A stretch of 64,000 nucleotides of DNA from Acidobacteriota bacterium (GTDB lineage Bacteria > Acidobacteriota > Blastocatellia > Pyrinomonadales > Pyrinomonadaceae), in NCBI GenBank assembly GCA_019639155.1, contig JAHBSJ010000001.1, forward strand, positions 248,001-312,000. The letters are read 5' to 3'. Below, piece by piece: positions 49,071 to 56,617 of the stretch. A program made the translations under genes and the position numbers. The notes under the pieces were generated by a model. That model saw only the letters and a program-made list of their open reading frames with translations, ran no database searches and was not told the DNA's origin. Position 1 is the first letter of the stretch, and each line of letters opens with the position of its first letter.

Positions 49071-49535
49071 ATGAAAAAATTCGGAATGGCATTTAGAAGG
49101 GCACGTCTCTATAGCGATTTGACATTTCGCGAAATCGCCGCACACACAGGAAAATCCATAGGATATTTGTCGGAAATTGAAAGCGGGAAGAAAAATGCTC
49201 CAGATCTTGAATTGGTAAAGAAGCTAGAAGACGTCCTCGGCGTGACCGATGGGCATTTACAACTTTTGGCTGAAGAAGAGAGGTTTCAACTTCCATCAAA
49301 CATCAATAGTCTCGTTCGCAAAGATCCTAAGCTGAGTCGGCTACTGACATCTTGCGAAATCTTCTTTAGAGAAGATCCGAACTCGGAAAATGGAGATGCA
49401 TTAGCGAAGGAATTTGAAAAGGTCATTGAATTTATCGAGAAAGTTCGAGAAGAGATGAGTACGAATGGGATTGAAAGTGCGAAGAAATTGTATGGAAATC
49501 GTTTTAACGTGATGTTTTCGGGCATGGGGGTTTGA
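49071..49535 (+). CDS. HTH (XRE-type) transcriptional regulator
   Basis: 154 residues. An N-terminal helix-turn-helix of the Cro/CI type: LTFREIAAHTGKSIGYLSEIESGKKNAPDLELVKKLEDVLGV (read in parts). The C-terminal half is helical with no known ligand domain. GGAGAGCAGAAATG gives a good ribosome site. The metallopeptidase gene follows with a near-overlap, the usual repressor/anti-repressor-protease pairing of mobile elements and stress loci. Confidence 0.87.
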   Translation: MKKFGMAFRRARLYSDLTFREIAAHTGKSIGYLSEIESGKKNAPDLELVKKLEDVLGVTDGHLQLLAEEERFQLPSNINSLVRKDPKLSRLLTSCEIFFREDPNSENGDALAKEFEKVIEFIEKVREEMSTNGIESAKKLYGNRFNVMFSGMGV

Positions 49536-49540
49536 GTTTT

Positions 49541-50152
49541 ATGGCACAAAATATTCTGATGAAGGCCGACGGACTCAGCCGGCGAAGAATTGAGGAAGCC
49601 GCACGCAAGATACTCTTTGATTTTTCCCCGAACGCTGTTACCTCACTAAAAATGCTCGATATTGAGAAAATGTTCGAGCAGTACTTGCCTAATCGATTCG
49701 GCATCGAAACTTGCTATGAAGAAATGTCCCACGGAATTCATGGTTATACCGATCCAACTGAATTAAGGTGTGCTGTCGCGATTTCTTTGATTGATTCGAA
49801 GGATCTTCCGACAGTACGTTTTGGCAGATCGACGATCGGGCATGAAATTGGACACGCAATCCTTCACGCGCATCAGTTTAGACGGAAAAAGGCCGCGTCG
49901 GCATTTATGCACGATGATGAACATGCATCGCAGTACCTTTTTCGGAAGTCGGAGATTGCTGTTTACGAAAATCCAGAATGGCAAGCTTGGGAATTCTGCA
50001 AGTCACTTTTCGTGCCACGCATAGCAGTAGAGAAAGCGATCGCAGATGGTTGTTCAATACGCGACCTTTCTGAAATTACGAATCTTAATCCAGCGTTTAT
50101 TGAGTCACGACTTCGTGGCTTGAAAATGCTGGACAGAGTGAGAGCCTTCTAA
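49541..50152 (+). CDS. ImmA/IrrE-family metallo-endopeptidase
   Basis: 203 residues from ATG 49541, with a G-run as ribosome site (a TTG at 49532 is an alternative). The zinc motif is HEIGHAILH (His101, Glu102, His105), followed downstream by a conserved Glu region (WQAWEFCKSLFVPR). ImmA-type proteases cleave or inactivate the paired XRE repressor in response to damage or stress; by analogy this one would act on the HTH protein just upstream. The operon context is AT-rich. Confidence 0.87.
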   Translation: MAQNILMKADGLSRRRIEEAARKILFDFSPNAVTSLKMLDIEKMFEQYLPNRFGIETCYEEMSHGIHGYTDPTELRCAVAISLIDSKDLPTVRFGRSTIGHEIGHAILHAHQFRRKKAASAFMHDDEHASQYLFRKSEIAVYENPEWQAWEFCKSLFVPRIAVEKAIADGCSIRDLSEITNLNPAFIESRLRGLKMLDRVRAF

Positions 50153-50182
50153 ATAGCTTACCAGGGCGCATCAGAAGGCTCT
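50141..50182 (+). terminator. Stem spanning the immA-like stop codon
   Basis: AGAGCCTTCT (50141-50150) pairs perfectly with AGAAGGCTCT (50173-50182). No T-run follows, so it may be a 3' stabiliser or a weak terminator; it opens the structured region before the small protein gene. Confidence 0.45.
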
Positions 50183-50200
50183 CTACAGGTCCCATTTCGC

Positions 50201-50316
50201 GAGGAAACGGGGACATTGGTTGTTCGACAATTGCTTACCCCGTAAGCAATGACCACGTCGTTTAGCCAATAAGTTTCCTCTTAACCTAGGCTACTGGTCA
50301 AATGAGGAAACTTATG
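50201..50316 (+). promoter_or_regulatory. Candidate RNA switch controlling a small ORF
   Basis: Nested stems: GAGGAAAC (50201-50208) with GTTTCCTC (50273-50280), ATTGG (50215-50219) with CCAAT (50266-50270), and ATTGCTTAC (50230-50238) with GTAAGCAAT (50242-50250). A second GAGGAAAC at 50304-50311 is the ribosome site of the ORF starting at 50314 and is equally complementary to 50273-50280. So the same strand can either close the upstream fold or mask the ribosome site. Confidence 0.55.
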
Positions 50317-50451
50317 ACAATTCAAAAAGATGAGTTCGAGATAATTTTCGTTGCCAGCTACTGGAATAAACGCGCTCGACGGCGTATTTATGCTCGTAGC
50401 TATGGCAAGAAAGCTATTCCGATTCGCGTTCGCAAGAAGCCGAAGAAATAA
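50314..50451 (+). CDS. Small basic protein (45 aa)
   Basis: Reads MTIQKDEFEIIFVASYWNKR, then an Arg/Lys-rich end (RIYARSYGKKAIPIRVRKK, PKK). GAGGAAAC ends two bases before this ATG; an in-frame ATG at 50302 would add four residues but lies inside the ribosome site. Strong net positive charge suggests nucleic-acid binding. Family not recognised. Its expression may depend on the fold at 50201-50316. Confidence 0.6.
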   Translation: MTIQKDEFEIIFVASYWNKRARRRIYARSYGKKAIPIRVRKKPKK

Positions 50452-50601
50452 CTTCTTCGATGTTTGGGGATGATCCAAGTGCTTCTCGGCGAGTCGGAAG
50501 CTCCGAAATCTCTACTTTTGGTAAACAACGTATCTAAACCTTTCGTAAGTTATCACAAGTTCCCCGTAAATCAAACCAGACTCGCATAGGAGTTGATGGC
50601 C

Positions 50602-50880
50602 ATGGCTGTTAATTTTTCGTATTTTCGTCAACATGCGACGAAGCATGAGTGGTGCAATTTGGCAGTTTTTGTCGTAACAAGAATGCAGCAAAGAAGTAGA
50701 TCGCCGTATTGGCTTCTGTCGGAATTTGCTTCATTCTTGGAACGCGAAAACATGAAAGTTGACTACGCGCTACTCGTTGTATCGGATGGCGGTAAGAAGA
50801 GTTTGTACGGGGATAATCGTCTCGTCGATCTTGTATCGAACGTAGGTATTCCGCGACCAACTCATACTCTTGCCGTCTAG
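50602..50880 (+). CDS. Small hypothetical protein (92 aa)
   Basis: Starts MAVNFSYFRQHATKHEWCNL, nine bases after AGGAG (ATG 50596 is an alternative). The sequence is compact, mixed alpha/beta, with a Cys and Trp early, a helix (YWLLSEFASFLERENM) and VDYALLVVSDGGKKSLYGDN. No family recognised. It belongs to the AT-rich unit and is followed closely by another small ORF. Confidence 0.6.
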   Translation: MAVNFSYFRQHATKHEWCNLAVFVVTRMQQRSRSPYWLLSEFASFLERENMKVDYALLVVSDGGKKSLYGDNRLVDLVSNVGIPRPTHTLAV

Positions 50881-50932
50881 TTCAAGGCCGGGCGGTCGTG
50901 GGAAACCGCCCGAGTATTCAACTAAGACTATT

Positions 50933-51091
50933 ATGGTACGTAAGAATGAGACCACCTCGAAGAAGGTGGCAACCATCGCAAGTTCGCTACTGCGAACCAA
51001 ATCAACGCCCGCAAGGATAAAGTCAGTTGCGGCATCAGCATTAACTCAACGACCAAATAAATCAGGTGGCGGTCGTAGAAAGCGTCGATAG
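50933..51091 (+). CDS. Small Lys/Ser/Ala protein (52 aa) of a mobile-associated type
   Basis: From ATG 50933: VRKNETTSKKVATIASSLLR, then SVAASALTQRPNK and a GGGRRKRR tail. Short proteins with this NETTS...VATxASxxLR...AASALTQ pattern are, as I recall, found next to regulators and plasmid or phage genes; function unknown. It ends 28 bp before the terminator at 51119. Confidence 0.6.
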   Translation: MVRKNETTSKKVATIASSLLRTKSTPARIKSVAASALTQRPNKSGGGRRKRR

Positions 51092-51118
51092 AACTCGACG
51101 TAATATGCACGAAAACGA

Positions 51119-51152
51119 CGCGAATAGGTATAATTGCCTATTCGCGTTTTTT
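51119..51152 (+). terminator. Intrinsic terminator closing the HTH/ImmA unit
   Basis: CGCGAATAGG (51119-51128) pairs with CCTATTCGCG (51137-51146), then TTTTTT (51147-51152). Confidence 0.93.
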
Positions 51153-51172
51153 CCTTTGCGGGCGGAATACAT

Positions 51173-52150
51173 ATGAACGGACAGATCACGGAATTCATTA
51201 AGCATCACTATCGGCACTTTAATTCGGCGGCTTTGATCGACGCGGCCGAGGGTTATGTACAGCACCTCAACGGCGGCGGCAAGATGATGATCACGCTCGC
51301 GGGCGCGATGAGCACGGCTGAGTTGGGACTATCGCTCGCCGAGATGATCCGCCGGGACAAGGTGCAGATCATCTCGTGTACGGGTGCGAATCTTGAGGAA
51401 GATCTATTCAATCTCGTTGCTCACGATTTTTACGAACGCGTCCCGCATTACCGCGACCTGACAGCCGAGGACGAGCAGGCTCTGCTCGACCGCCACATGA
51501 ACCGCGTGACCGACACGTGCATCCCCGAACACGAAGCGATGCGTCGGCTCGAGAAAGCGATGGTCGAGGTCTGGACGCGTGCCGAGGCCGAAGGGCAGCG
51601 ATATTTTCCGCACGAATTCATGTATCAGGTGCTGCGTAACGGCTCGCTCGAGGAGTATTACCAGATAGACGTGAAAGATTCGTGGATGTACGCCGCGGCG
51701 GAAAAGAATCTGCCGATGGTCGTGCCGGGCTGGGAAGATTCGACGATGGGCAATATGTTTGCCGGCCACGTCATCACCGGCGACGTCGAGAACGTCCACA
51801 CCGTCCGCACCGGCATCGAATACATGACGATGCTCGCCGAATGGTACACGGCGAACGCGACCGATGATTCACGCGTCGGTTTTTTCCAGATAGGCGGCGG
51901 CATCGCGGGTGATTTCCCGATCTGCGTTGTGCCGATGCTGCATCAGGACCTGCAGCGTGAGAACGTGCCCGTCTGGGGCTATTTCTGCCAGATCAGCGAT
52001 TCGACCACCAGCTACGGCTCCTACTCCGGCGCCGTCCCCAACGAAAAAATAACCTGGGGCAAACTCGAAGCGTCAACACCCAAATTCATCGTCGAGAGCG
52101 ACGCCTCAATAGTAGCCCCGTTGATGTTTGCGTATATTTTGGGGTGGTAA
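51173..52150 (+). CDS. Deoxyhypusine synthase-like protein
   Basis: 325 residues from ATG 51173. Family hallmarks: ITLAGAMSTAELGLSLAEMIR, QIISCTGANLEEDLFN, VGFFQIGGGIAGDFPI, a SDSTTSYGSYSGA stretch, and ITWGKLEAS, where the Lys matches the catalytic enzyme-imine lysine. True deoxyhypusine synthases modify eIF5A in archaea and eukaryotes; bacteria lack it, so a spermidine-dependent reaction such as homospermidine synthesis is more plausible. The last 48 bases recur at 54447-54494 and, in part, at 52872-52912. Confidence 0.87.
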   Translation: MNGQITEFIKHHYRHFNSAALIDAAEGYVQHLNGGGKMMITLAGAMSTAELGLSLAEMIRRDKVQIISCTGANLEEDLFNLVAHDFYERVPHYRDLTAEDEQALLDRHMNRVTDTCIPEHEAMRRLEKAMVEVWTRAEAEGQRYFPHEFMYQVLRNGSLEEYYQIDVKDSWMYAAAEKNLPMVVPGWEDSTMGNMFAGHVITGDVENVHTVRTGIEYMTMLAEWYTANATDDSRVGFFQIGGGIAGDFPICVVPMLHQDLQRENVPVWGYFCQISDSTTSYGSYSGAVPNEKITWGKLEASTPKFIVESDASIVAPLMFAYILGW

Positions 52151-52180
52151 AGTGTTAATATTCGTCATGAGGAATAGGGT

Positions 52181-52432
52181 ATGCTGACTCAAGTCGAAGC
52201 AGAGGTTGGGGTTGATGGTAGCGTTGTGCTGCTCGAGCCACTGCGCCTAAAAAAGCGCAGCCGGGCGATAGTTACGATCATGGATGATCCCGATAATGAA
52301 CCGCCAAATACATCTAAAAAGCTCGACGGTTTGCGGAAAATGTTTGGTTCAGTGAGTTTAGGCCATTCTTTCGGACTAGATAACGAACAGATCGACGCCG
52401 ATCTTGCAAAAGAATATGGCGGCGAGAAATAG
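52181..52432 (+). CDS. Antitoxin of a PIN toxin pair
   Basis: 83 residues. The N-terminal beta-rich LTQVEAEVGVDGSVVLLEPLRLKKRSRAIVTIM (in parts) resembles AbrB/DUF104-like DNA-binding antitoxins; the C-terminal LAKEYGGEK region is helical and acidic. It starts 30 bp after the deoxyhypusine-synthase stop and overlaps the toxin gene by 17 bp. Confidence 0.75.
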   Translation: MLTQVEAEVGVDGSVVLLEPLRLKKRSRAIVTIMDDPDNEPPNTSKKLDGLRKMFGSVSLGHSFGLDNEQIDADLAKEYGGEK

Positions 52433-52826
52433 TCTATTTATCGATACTTCGGGATGGATGGCATTGTTGCGAGCCGACGAGCCCCAACACACAGAAGCAG
52501 TTAAAATATTTGATTCGAGCAAGCAGTTCATTACCACCAACTATGTGCTAGCCGAGTTGATCCCCCTAGCAAACTCCCGCGGCATTCCGAGAGATACATC
52601 TCTCAAATTCGTTAGAGAAATTGAATCCTCAGATCTGATAAAGATCGTGTGGGTTGATACCGAACTGCACGGCCAAGCAATGGATTTGCTTGAAACCCGC
52701 TTAGACAAAAATTACTCTCTCTGCGATGCAGTTAGGTTTGCGGTCATGCGCGAATACGGTTTGACCGATGCACTCACGACCGATCGACACTTTCAGCAAG
52801 AAGGATTCGTCAGGATGTTGGAATAA
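52416..52826 (+). CDS. PIN-domain ribonuclease toxin (VapC-like)
   Basis: 136 residues from ATG 52416. PIN catalytic residues: FIDTSGWMALL (Asp), TNYVLAELIPL (Glu), YSLCDAVRFAVMR (Asp) and LTTDRHFQQEGF (Asp). The TTG at 52404 is a less likely start. The module lies between the intact deoxyhypusine-synthase gene and the first displaced copy of that gene's 3' end. Confidence 0.87.
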   Translation: MAARNSLFIDTSGWMALLRADEPQHTEAVKIFDSSKQFITTNYVLAELIPLANSRGIPRDTSLKFVREIESSDLIKIVWVDTELHGQAMDLLETRLDKNYSLCDAVRFAVMREYGLTDALTTDRHFQQEGFVRMLE

Positions 52827-52871
52827 GAGCTGCCAATGTCATCATAGAAAGCCGAAATTCACTACTAGGTT

Positions 52872-52912
52872 GACGCCCCGATAGTCGCTCCGCTGATGTT
52901 TGCGTATATTTT
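52872..52912 (+). pseudogene. Displaced deoxyhypusine-synthase 3' end, copy 2
   Basis: Matches 52100-52140 at 36 of 41 positions; the five differences lie mostly in third codon positions, and it still encodes DAPIVAPLMFAYIL. This looks like a diverged allele, not a fresh copy. No stop follows: the frame continues into the DUF6794 ORF. Confidence 0.87.
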
Positions 52913-52958
52913 ATATCAAGGAGGAAAACCGACGAGCTTGCTTCGCATCAGACCTACT

Positions 52959-54386
52959 ATGAGATTGATCACGCTTGTCCTGATGACCTGTTTTGTGGCG
53001 ATATCCATCTTGGGTCAGTCATATTCTTCGGTCGTTCATATAGTGACGGTACACTCCCAGAATGAGAACTTCTTCCTCGTTTCGATTCCCTATGATAATG
53101 AATCGCCTAGTGTTCGTGGGGTGACACGGGTTTTTGCTAGGGGCTCTTCATCTCCGCTTTATACACTACCTCGTGGTTTTGATTCGGTTAATTACCAAAG
53201 CAATAACCTGATTCTTAGTGATGACGGGAATACCATAGTTTACTTGCTTGATTGGGGAGCTAATGAAGAAGAAGAGGGTTTACGCAGTATCTCGATCTAT
53301 AACCGGGGTGAGCTTGAAAAGAGCTACACCCTTTCAGAGATCACGGGTTGCGATTTGAAGAAGGAACGGTGTTCGCTTGTTTACTCAAATTTCGATGAGG
53401 TAGTGGATAAAGAAAAAAGTAATATTGGCACGCGTCAGTACAAGAAGGTATTCAAGGCAGGTGTCAGTGACAAAGAAAAGTTTCTTAGCGACTACCCGAT
53501 CTTTACGAACAACGATGTCGTGTATCTTACAGATTCGAAACGAACCGTTCATCGGTTCAAGTTGTCAGATGCTCGGCTGTTGGATTCCCAACCCTTTACA
53601 GAAATTTATGATGAGATAAAGAACAGCGGGCGTTTTAACAAGGTCTCTCTCGAAAGGATCGAGGCTCCGCTCTTCCGGGATTTTCCAAATACACTAGTTG
53701 GAACCAACGTTAAGTTGGCCCTTAGTAAGATCTTTGGGATGAAGCAGTTCGTTAGCTCGTCTGGTGACGACGAAAGATACAAGCGATATAGTTTTACGAT
53801 TAGTGGATATTTGATGACTGATGGAAGTTTTGAATTGACAGAATTGGATTCGATGAAGGGACTTCCAAGAGATTCGATAGTTAGTTTTTTTGCACAAAAT
53901 AGATTCGATACGACTTTGATCCCTAGGGGTGTGGATAGATGGTTTCTTTCTAGAAAGCATTTCCACTTTCGTAAGGCAAACGACAAAGTCGCTCGCCAGG
54001 AGCGACAAGAAGAGCTACGAGTTCAAAGAATGGAGCGCCAGAATCGGTTGGTAGCTGAAATGGTGGACGGTAGATATATCCCGAAAGATCTCCCAGACAC
54101 ATTTGAACAGCTCGACAAGGAACTTCCAGAGATCACCAGAAAAGAGATGAAGGCCCTTAAGGCGCGGTCGGAAATGATCGTTTATCACCACGGACTAGGA
54201 ACTTGGCTTAGAAACAATTGGGGACTCTGGGGTGGCTCGCGTTTACAAAAATATTTCACCGACAAAGGAATACGTCATCCGGATGACATGTCCGGCATTA
54301 TTCTTTATTTTTATTGGGATTGGCTTCAAGGCGACAGAGATAAATGGAAAGAATGGGAGCGTGACCCGAAACAAAAGATCTTTTGA
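52959..54386 (+). CDS. Secreted DUF6794-type protein
   Basis: 475 residues from ATG 52959, the first residue of a clear signal peptide (RLITLVLMTCFVAISILGQS). TTG 52938 is an alternative, as AAGGAGG is at about 52917. A long beta-rich region (possible propeller) covers residues about 25-340, a charged coiled coil follows (RQERQEELRVQRMERQNR), and the last 100 residues match DUF6794: YIPKDLPDTFEQLDKEL, HHGLGTWLRNNWGLWGGSRL, KGIRHPDDMSGIIL. AT-richer than neighbours. The open frame extends back through the relic at 52872. Confidence 0.75.
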   Translation: MRLITLVLMTCFVAISILGQSYSSVVHIVTVHSQNENFFLVSIPYDNESPSVRGVTRVFARGSSSPLYTLPRGFDSVNYQSNNLILSDDGNTIVYLLDWGANEEEEGLRSISIYNRGELEKSYTLSEITGCDLKKERCSLVYSNFDEVVDKEKSNIGTRQYKKVFKAGVSDKEKFLSDYPIFTNNDVVYLTDSKRTVHRFKLSDARLLDSQPFTEIYDEIKNSGRFNKVSLERIEAPLFRDFPNTLVGTNVKLALSKIFGMKQFVSSSGDDERYKRYSFTISGYLMTDGSFELTELDSMKGLPRDSIVSFFAQNRFDTTLIPRGVDRWFLSRKHFHFRKANDKVARQERQEELRVQRMERQNRLVAEMVDGRYIPKDLPDTFEQLDKELPEITRKEMKALKARSEMIVYHHGLGTWLRNNWGLWGGSRLQKYFTDKGIRHPDDMSGIILYFYWDWLQGDRDKWKEWERDPKQKIF

Positions 54387-54414
54387 CCCTCGCATTTAGA
54401 CCTTTAGCTAAACC

Positions 54415-54442
54415 TTGACATCTTGATCATCGGTGCGGGGCT
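54415..54442 (+). pseudogene. Displaced 5' fragment of the flavin monooxygenase gene
   Basis: Matches 55049-55076 (the codons for DILIIGAGL of the monooxygenase) at 26 of 28 positions. It is joined in frame to the deoxyhypusine-synthase relic that follows, giving IIGAGLAASIVAPLMF. No start codon, stop TAG ten bases upstream in that frame. Confidence 0.85.
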
Positions 54443-54446
54443 CGCC

Positions 54447-54494
54447 GCCTCAATAGTCGCCCCGTTGATGTTTGCGTATATTTTGCGGTGGTAG
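54447..54494 (+). pseudogene. Displaced deoxyhypusine-synthase 3' end, copy 3
   Basis: Same 48-base length as 52103-52150 with three differences (GTA to GTC, GGG to CGG, TAA to TAG), encoding ASIVAPLMFAYILRW and a stop. The next gene starts four bases later. Confidence 0.9.
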
Positions 54495-54497
54495 CTT

Positions 54498-54974
54498 ATG
54501 CCAATAGCTCCTGAAATATTGGAACTTGAGTACAGAGGTTATTCACAGAATGGTGAGCCGGTTCTAATCGATGCATATCGCATCCTAAAGAAACAATGGA
54601 ATGAAGGCGATCGAGACCGAGAAGTCGGCTTACACCTTCTTTTTCTTAGCTGGTACGGTTTAGTCGAACCTCCCTTTGTTTTCGGTGAATATGTCGAAGA
54701 AGTAGATAAATTACAGCAGACGTTCAACCAAGTGTTCGAATACTTTCAACCACAGATCAATTCTGATCCTGAACTACTTTATGTCATTGGCCTTGCAGCT
54801 CATTTGTTCTCTTATATGTTAGGCGATGAAACGGAGTGGGAAAATCGTGCGATTGAATTTCGGAAGAGATATCGACAACTAAAACCTGATGGGATTGAAC
54901 CAGAGGTTTTTCATGGTCGTGGTGCATACGGCGAATATTATGAACATCAAGCACGAGTTATCGGAGGATACTGA
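54498..54974 (+). CDS. Hypothetical protein (158 aa)
   Basis: A soluble, mostly helical acidic protein rich in aromatic residues: LELEYRGYSQNGEPVLIDAYRILKKQWNEGD at the start, a helical centre (VGLHLLFLSWYGLVEPPFVFGEYVEEVDKL; parts) and a Gly/Tyr-rich end (HGRGAYGEYYEHQARVIGGY). No signal peptide. No family recognised. It begins four bases after the third copy of the deoxyhypusine-synthase end, so the start is close to a recombination joint. Confidence 0.6.
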   Translation: MPIAPEILELEYRGYSQNGEPVLIDAYRILKKQWNEGDRDREVGLHLLFLSWYGLVEPPFVFGEYVEEVDKLQQTFNQVFEYFQPQINSDPELLYVIGLAAHLFSYMLGDETEWENRAIEFRKRYRQLKPDGIEPEVFHGRGAYGEYYEHQARVIGGY

Positions 54975-55038
54975 TTAAGCAGCTTGAAAACGATAATCGG
55001 CACGGGCAGATAGTGTTTGTCCCCAACGTGATTCGCTT

Positions 55039-56611
55039 ATGGAACATTTCGACATCTTGATCATTGGTGCGGGGCTTTCGGGGATCGGTGCCGGGGCACG
55101 GGTGCGGATGGACTTGCCGGGGAAGACGTTTGCGATCCTTGAGGGGCGTGAGAGGAGCGGCGGGACTTGGGATCTGTTCCGTTATCCGGGTGTGCGGTCG
55201 GATTCGGATATGTTCACGCTCGGGTATCGTTTTCGGCCGTGGCGTGATGGAAAGGCGATAGCGGACGGGCCGGCGATATTGAATTATATCCGTGAAACGG
55301 CCCGCGAGAATGACCTCGAAAAAGAGATCCGATACGGACATCGCGTGCGGCGTGCGGAGTGGAACTCAGAGACCGCCAAATGGAAAGTTGAGGTAGAGAC
55401 AGTAGCAGCGGCAGCGGCAGTGGCAGGATCGGTAGAAGACTTTTCGAGTGAAAAGGCCGGGCTCCCGCAAAGCCGCGAAGACGCAAAGGAACCGCAAAGG
55501 GAGACGGGGAGACGGGGAGACCGGGAGACAAGGAGAAGAGGAGAAAGGGAGTAAGGTTTTCACGTGCAGTTTCCTGTATCTGTGTACCGGATATTATCGC
55601 TATGAAGAAGGCTATACGCCGGAGTGGCCGGGGTTTGGCGAATACAAGGGCACGCTCGTACATCCGCAGAAATGGCCCGAAGATCTCGATTACGAGGGCA
55701 AGCGTATACTTGTGATCGGCAGCGGTGCGACCGCCGTGACGTTGGTGCCGGCGATGGCGGAAACGGCCGGACACGTGACGATGCTGCAGCGTTCGCCGAC
55801 CTACGTCATCACGATGCCTTCGCAGGATCGGATCGCAAATGCGCTTCGCAAAATTCTGCCGGACAAGGCGGCTTACACACTGTCGCGTTGGAAAAACATC
55901 CTGCGGCAGGGCTTTTTTTACACTCTTTCGCGACGGCGGCCTTCGCTGATGAAGCGGCTCATCGCAAAGGGCATCAGGGCCGAGCTCGGCGAGGAACACT
56001 TGCCTGATTTCACTCCGCGATACGACCCGTGGGACCAGCGGCTGTGTATCGTTCCGGATTCGGATATGTTTCACGCGATCAAAAGCGGCAAAGCGTCGAT
56101 CGTCACGGGCGAGATAGATAGTTTCACCGAAACGGGCGTGCGGCTTACGAACGGCGACGTGATCGACGCGGACATCATCGTCACGGCTACGGGGCTGATA
56201 CTTAGGTTAATGGACGGGCTGGAACTCATCGTCGATGGAAAGCCCGTAATACATAGAGAAAAGGTCGCCTACAAGGGTATGATGTACAACGACGTGCCCA
56301 ATGTCGCACAAGCTTTCGGCTACACGAACGCGTCTTGGACGCTGAAATGCGACCTTACCAGCGAGTACGTCTGCCGGCTGATAAACCACATGGATGAGCA
56401 TGGATATTCGTACTGCGTCCCGCGGCTGAAAGATCCGACGGTCGCACGCGAGCCGGCGCTCGATTTCAATTCCGGCTACGTCCTGCGTGCGCTCGACGAG
56501 ATACCGAGCCAGGGTTCGAAACACCCGTGGCGGCTGCATCAAAATTATTTCAAAGACCTGCGAATGCTGCGCTACGGACGGCTGGAAGATGATACGATGG
56601 AGTTTCATTAA
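55039..56611 (+). pseudogene. FAD-dependent (Baeyer-Villiger/FMO-type) monooxygenase, frame broken by repeats
   Basis: The N-terminal half (55039 to about 55396) has the FAD motif IIGAGLSGIGAG and ERSGGTWDLFRYPGVRSDSD. The C-terminal half (about 55556-56611, another frame) has YKGTLVHPQKWPED (FMO fingerprint), the NADPH motif VIGSGATAVTLVP and VTATGL. Between them about 155 bp of low-complexity DNA, including an 8-bp tandem repeat, replaces a normally short loop and shifts frame, with TAA at 55552. Either a pseudogene or a phase-variable gene. SDR gene downstream suggests a shared alcohol/ketone substrate pathway. Confidence 0.85.
55499..55546 (+). repeat. 8-bp tandem repeat in the monooxygenase gene
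   Basis: Four units GGGAGAC(G/G/C/A) at 55499-55530 and two degenerate units AGGAGAA(G/A) at 55531-55546. Just upstream (55468-55500) is a CGCAAAG/CGCGAAG short-period stretch of the family seen elsewhere in the window. Confidence 0.9.
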
Positions 56612-56617
56612 GCCGAG

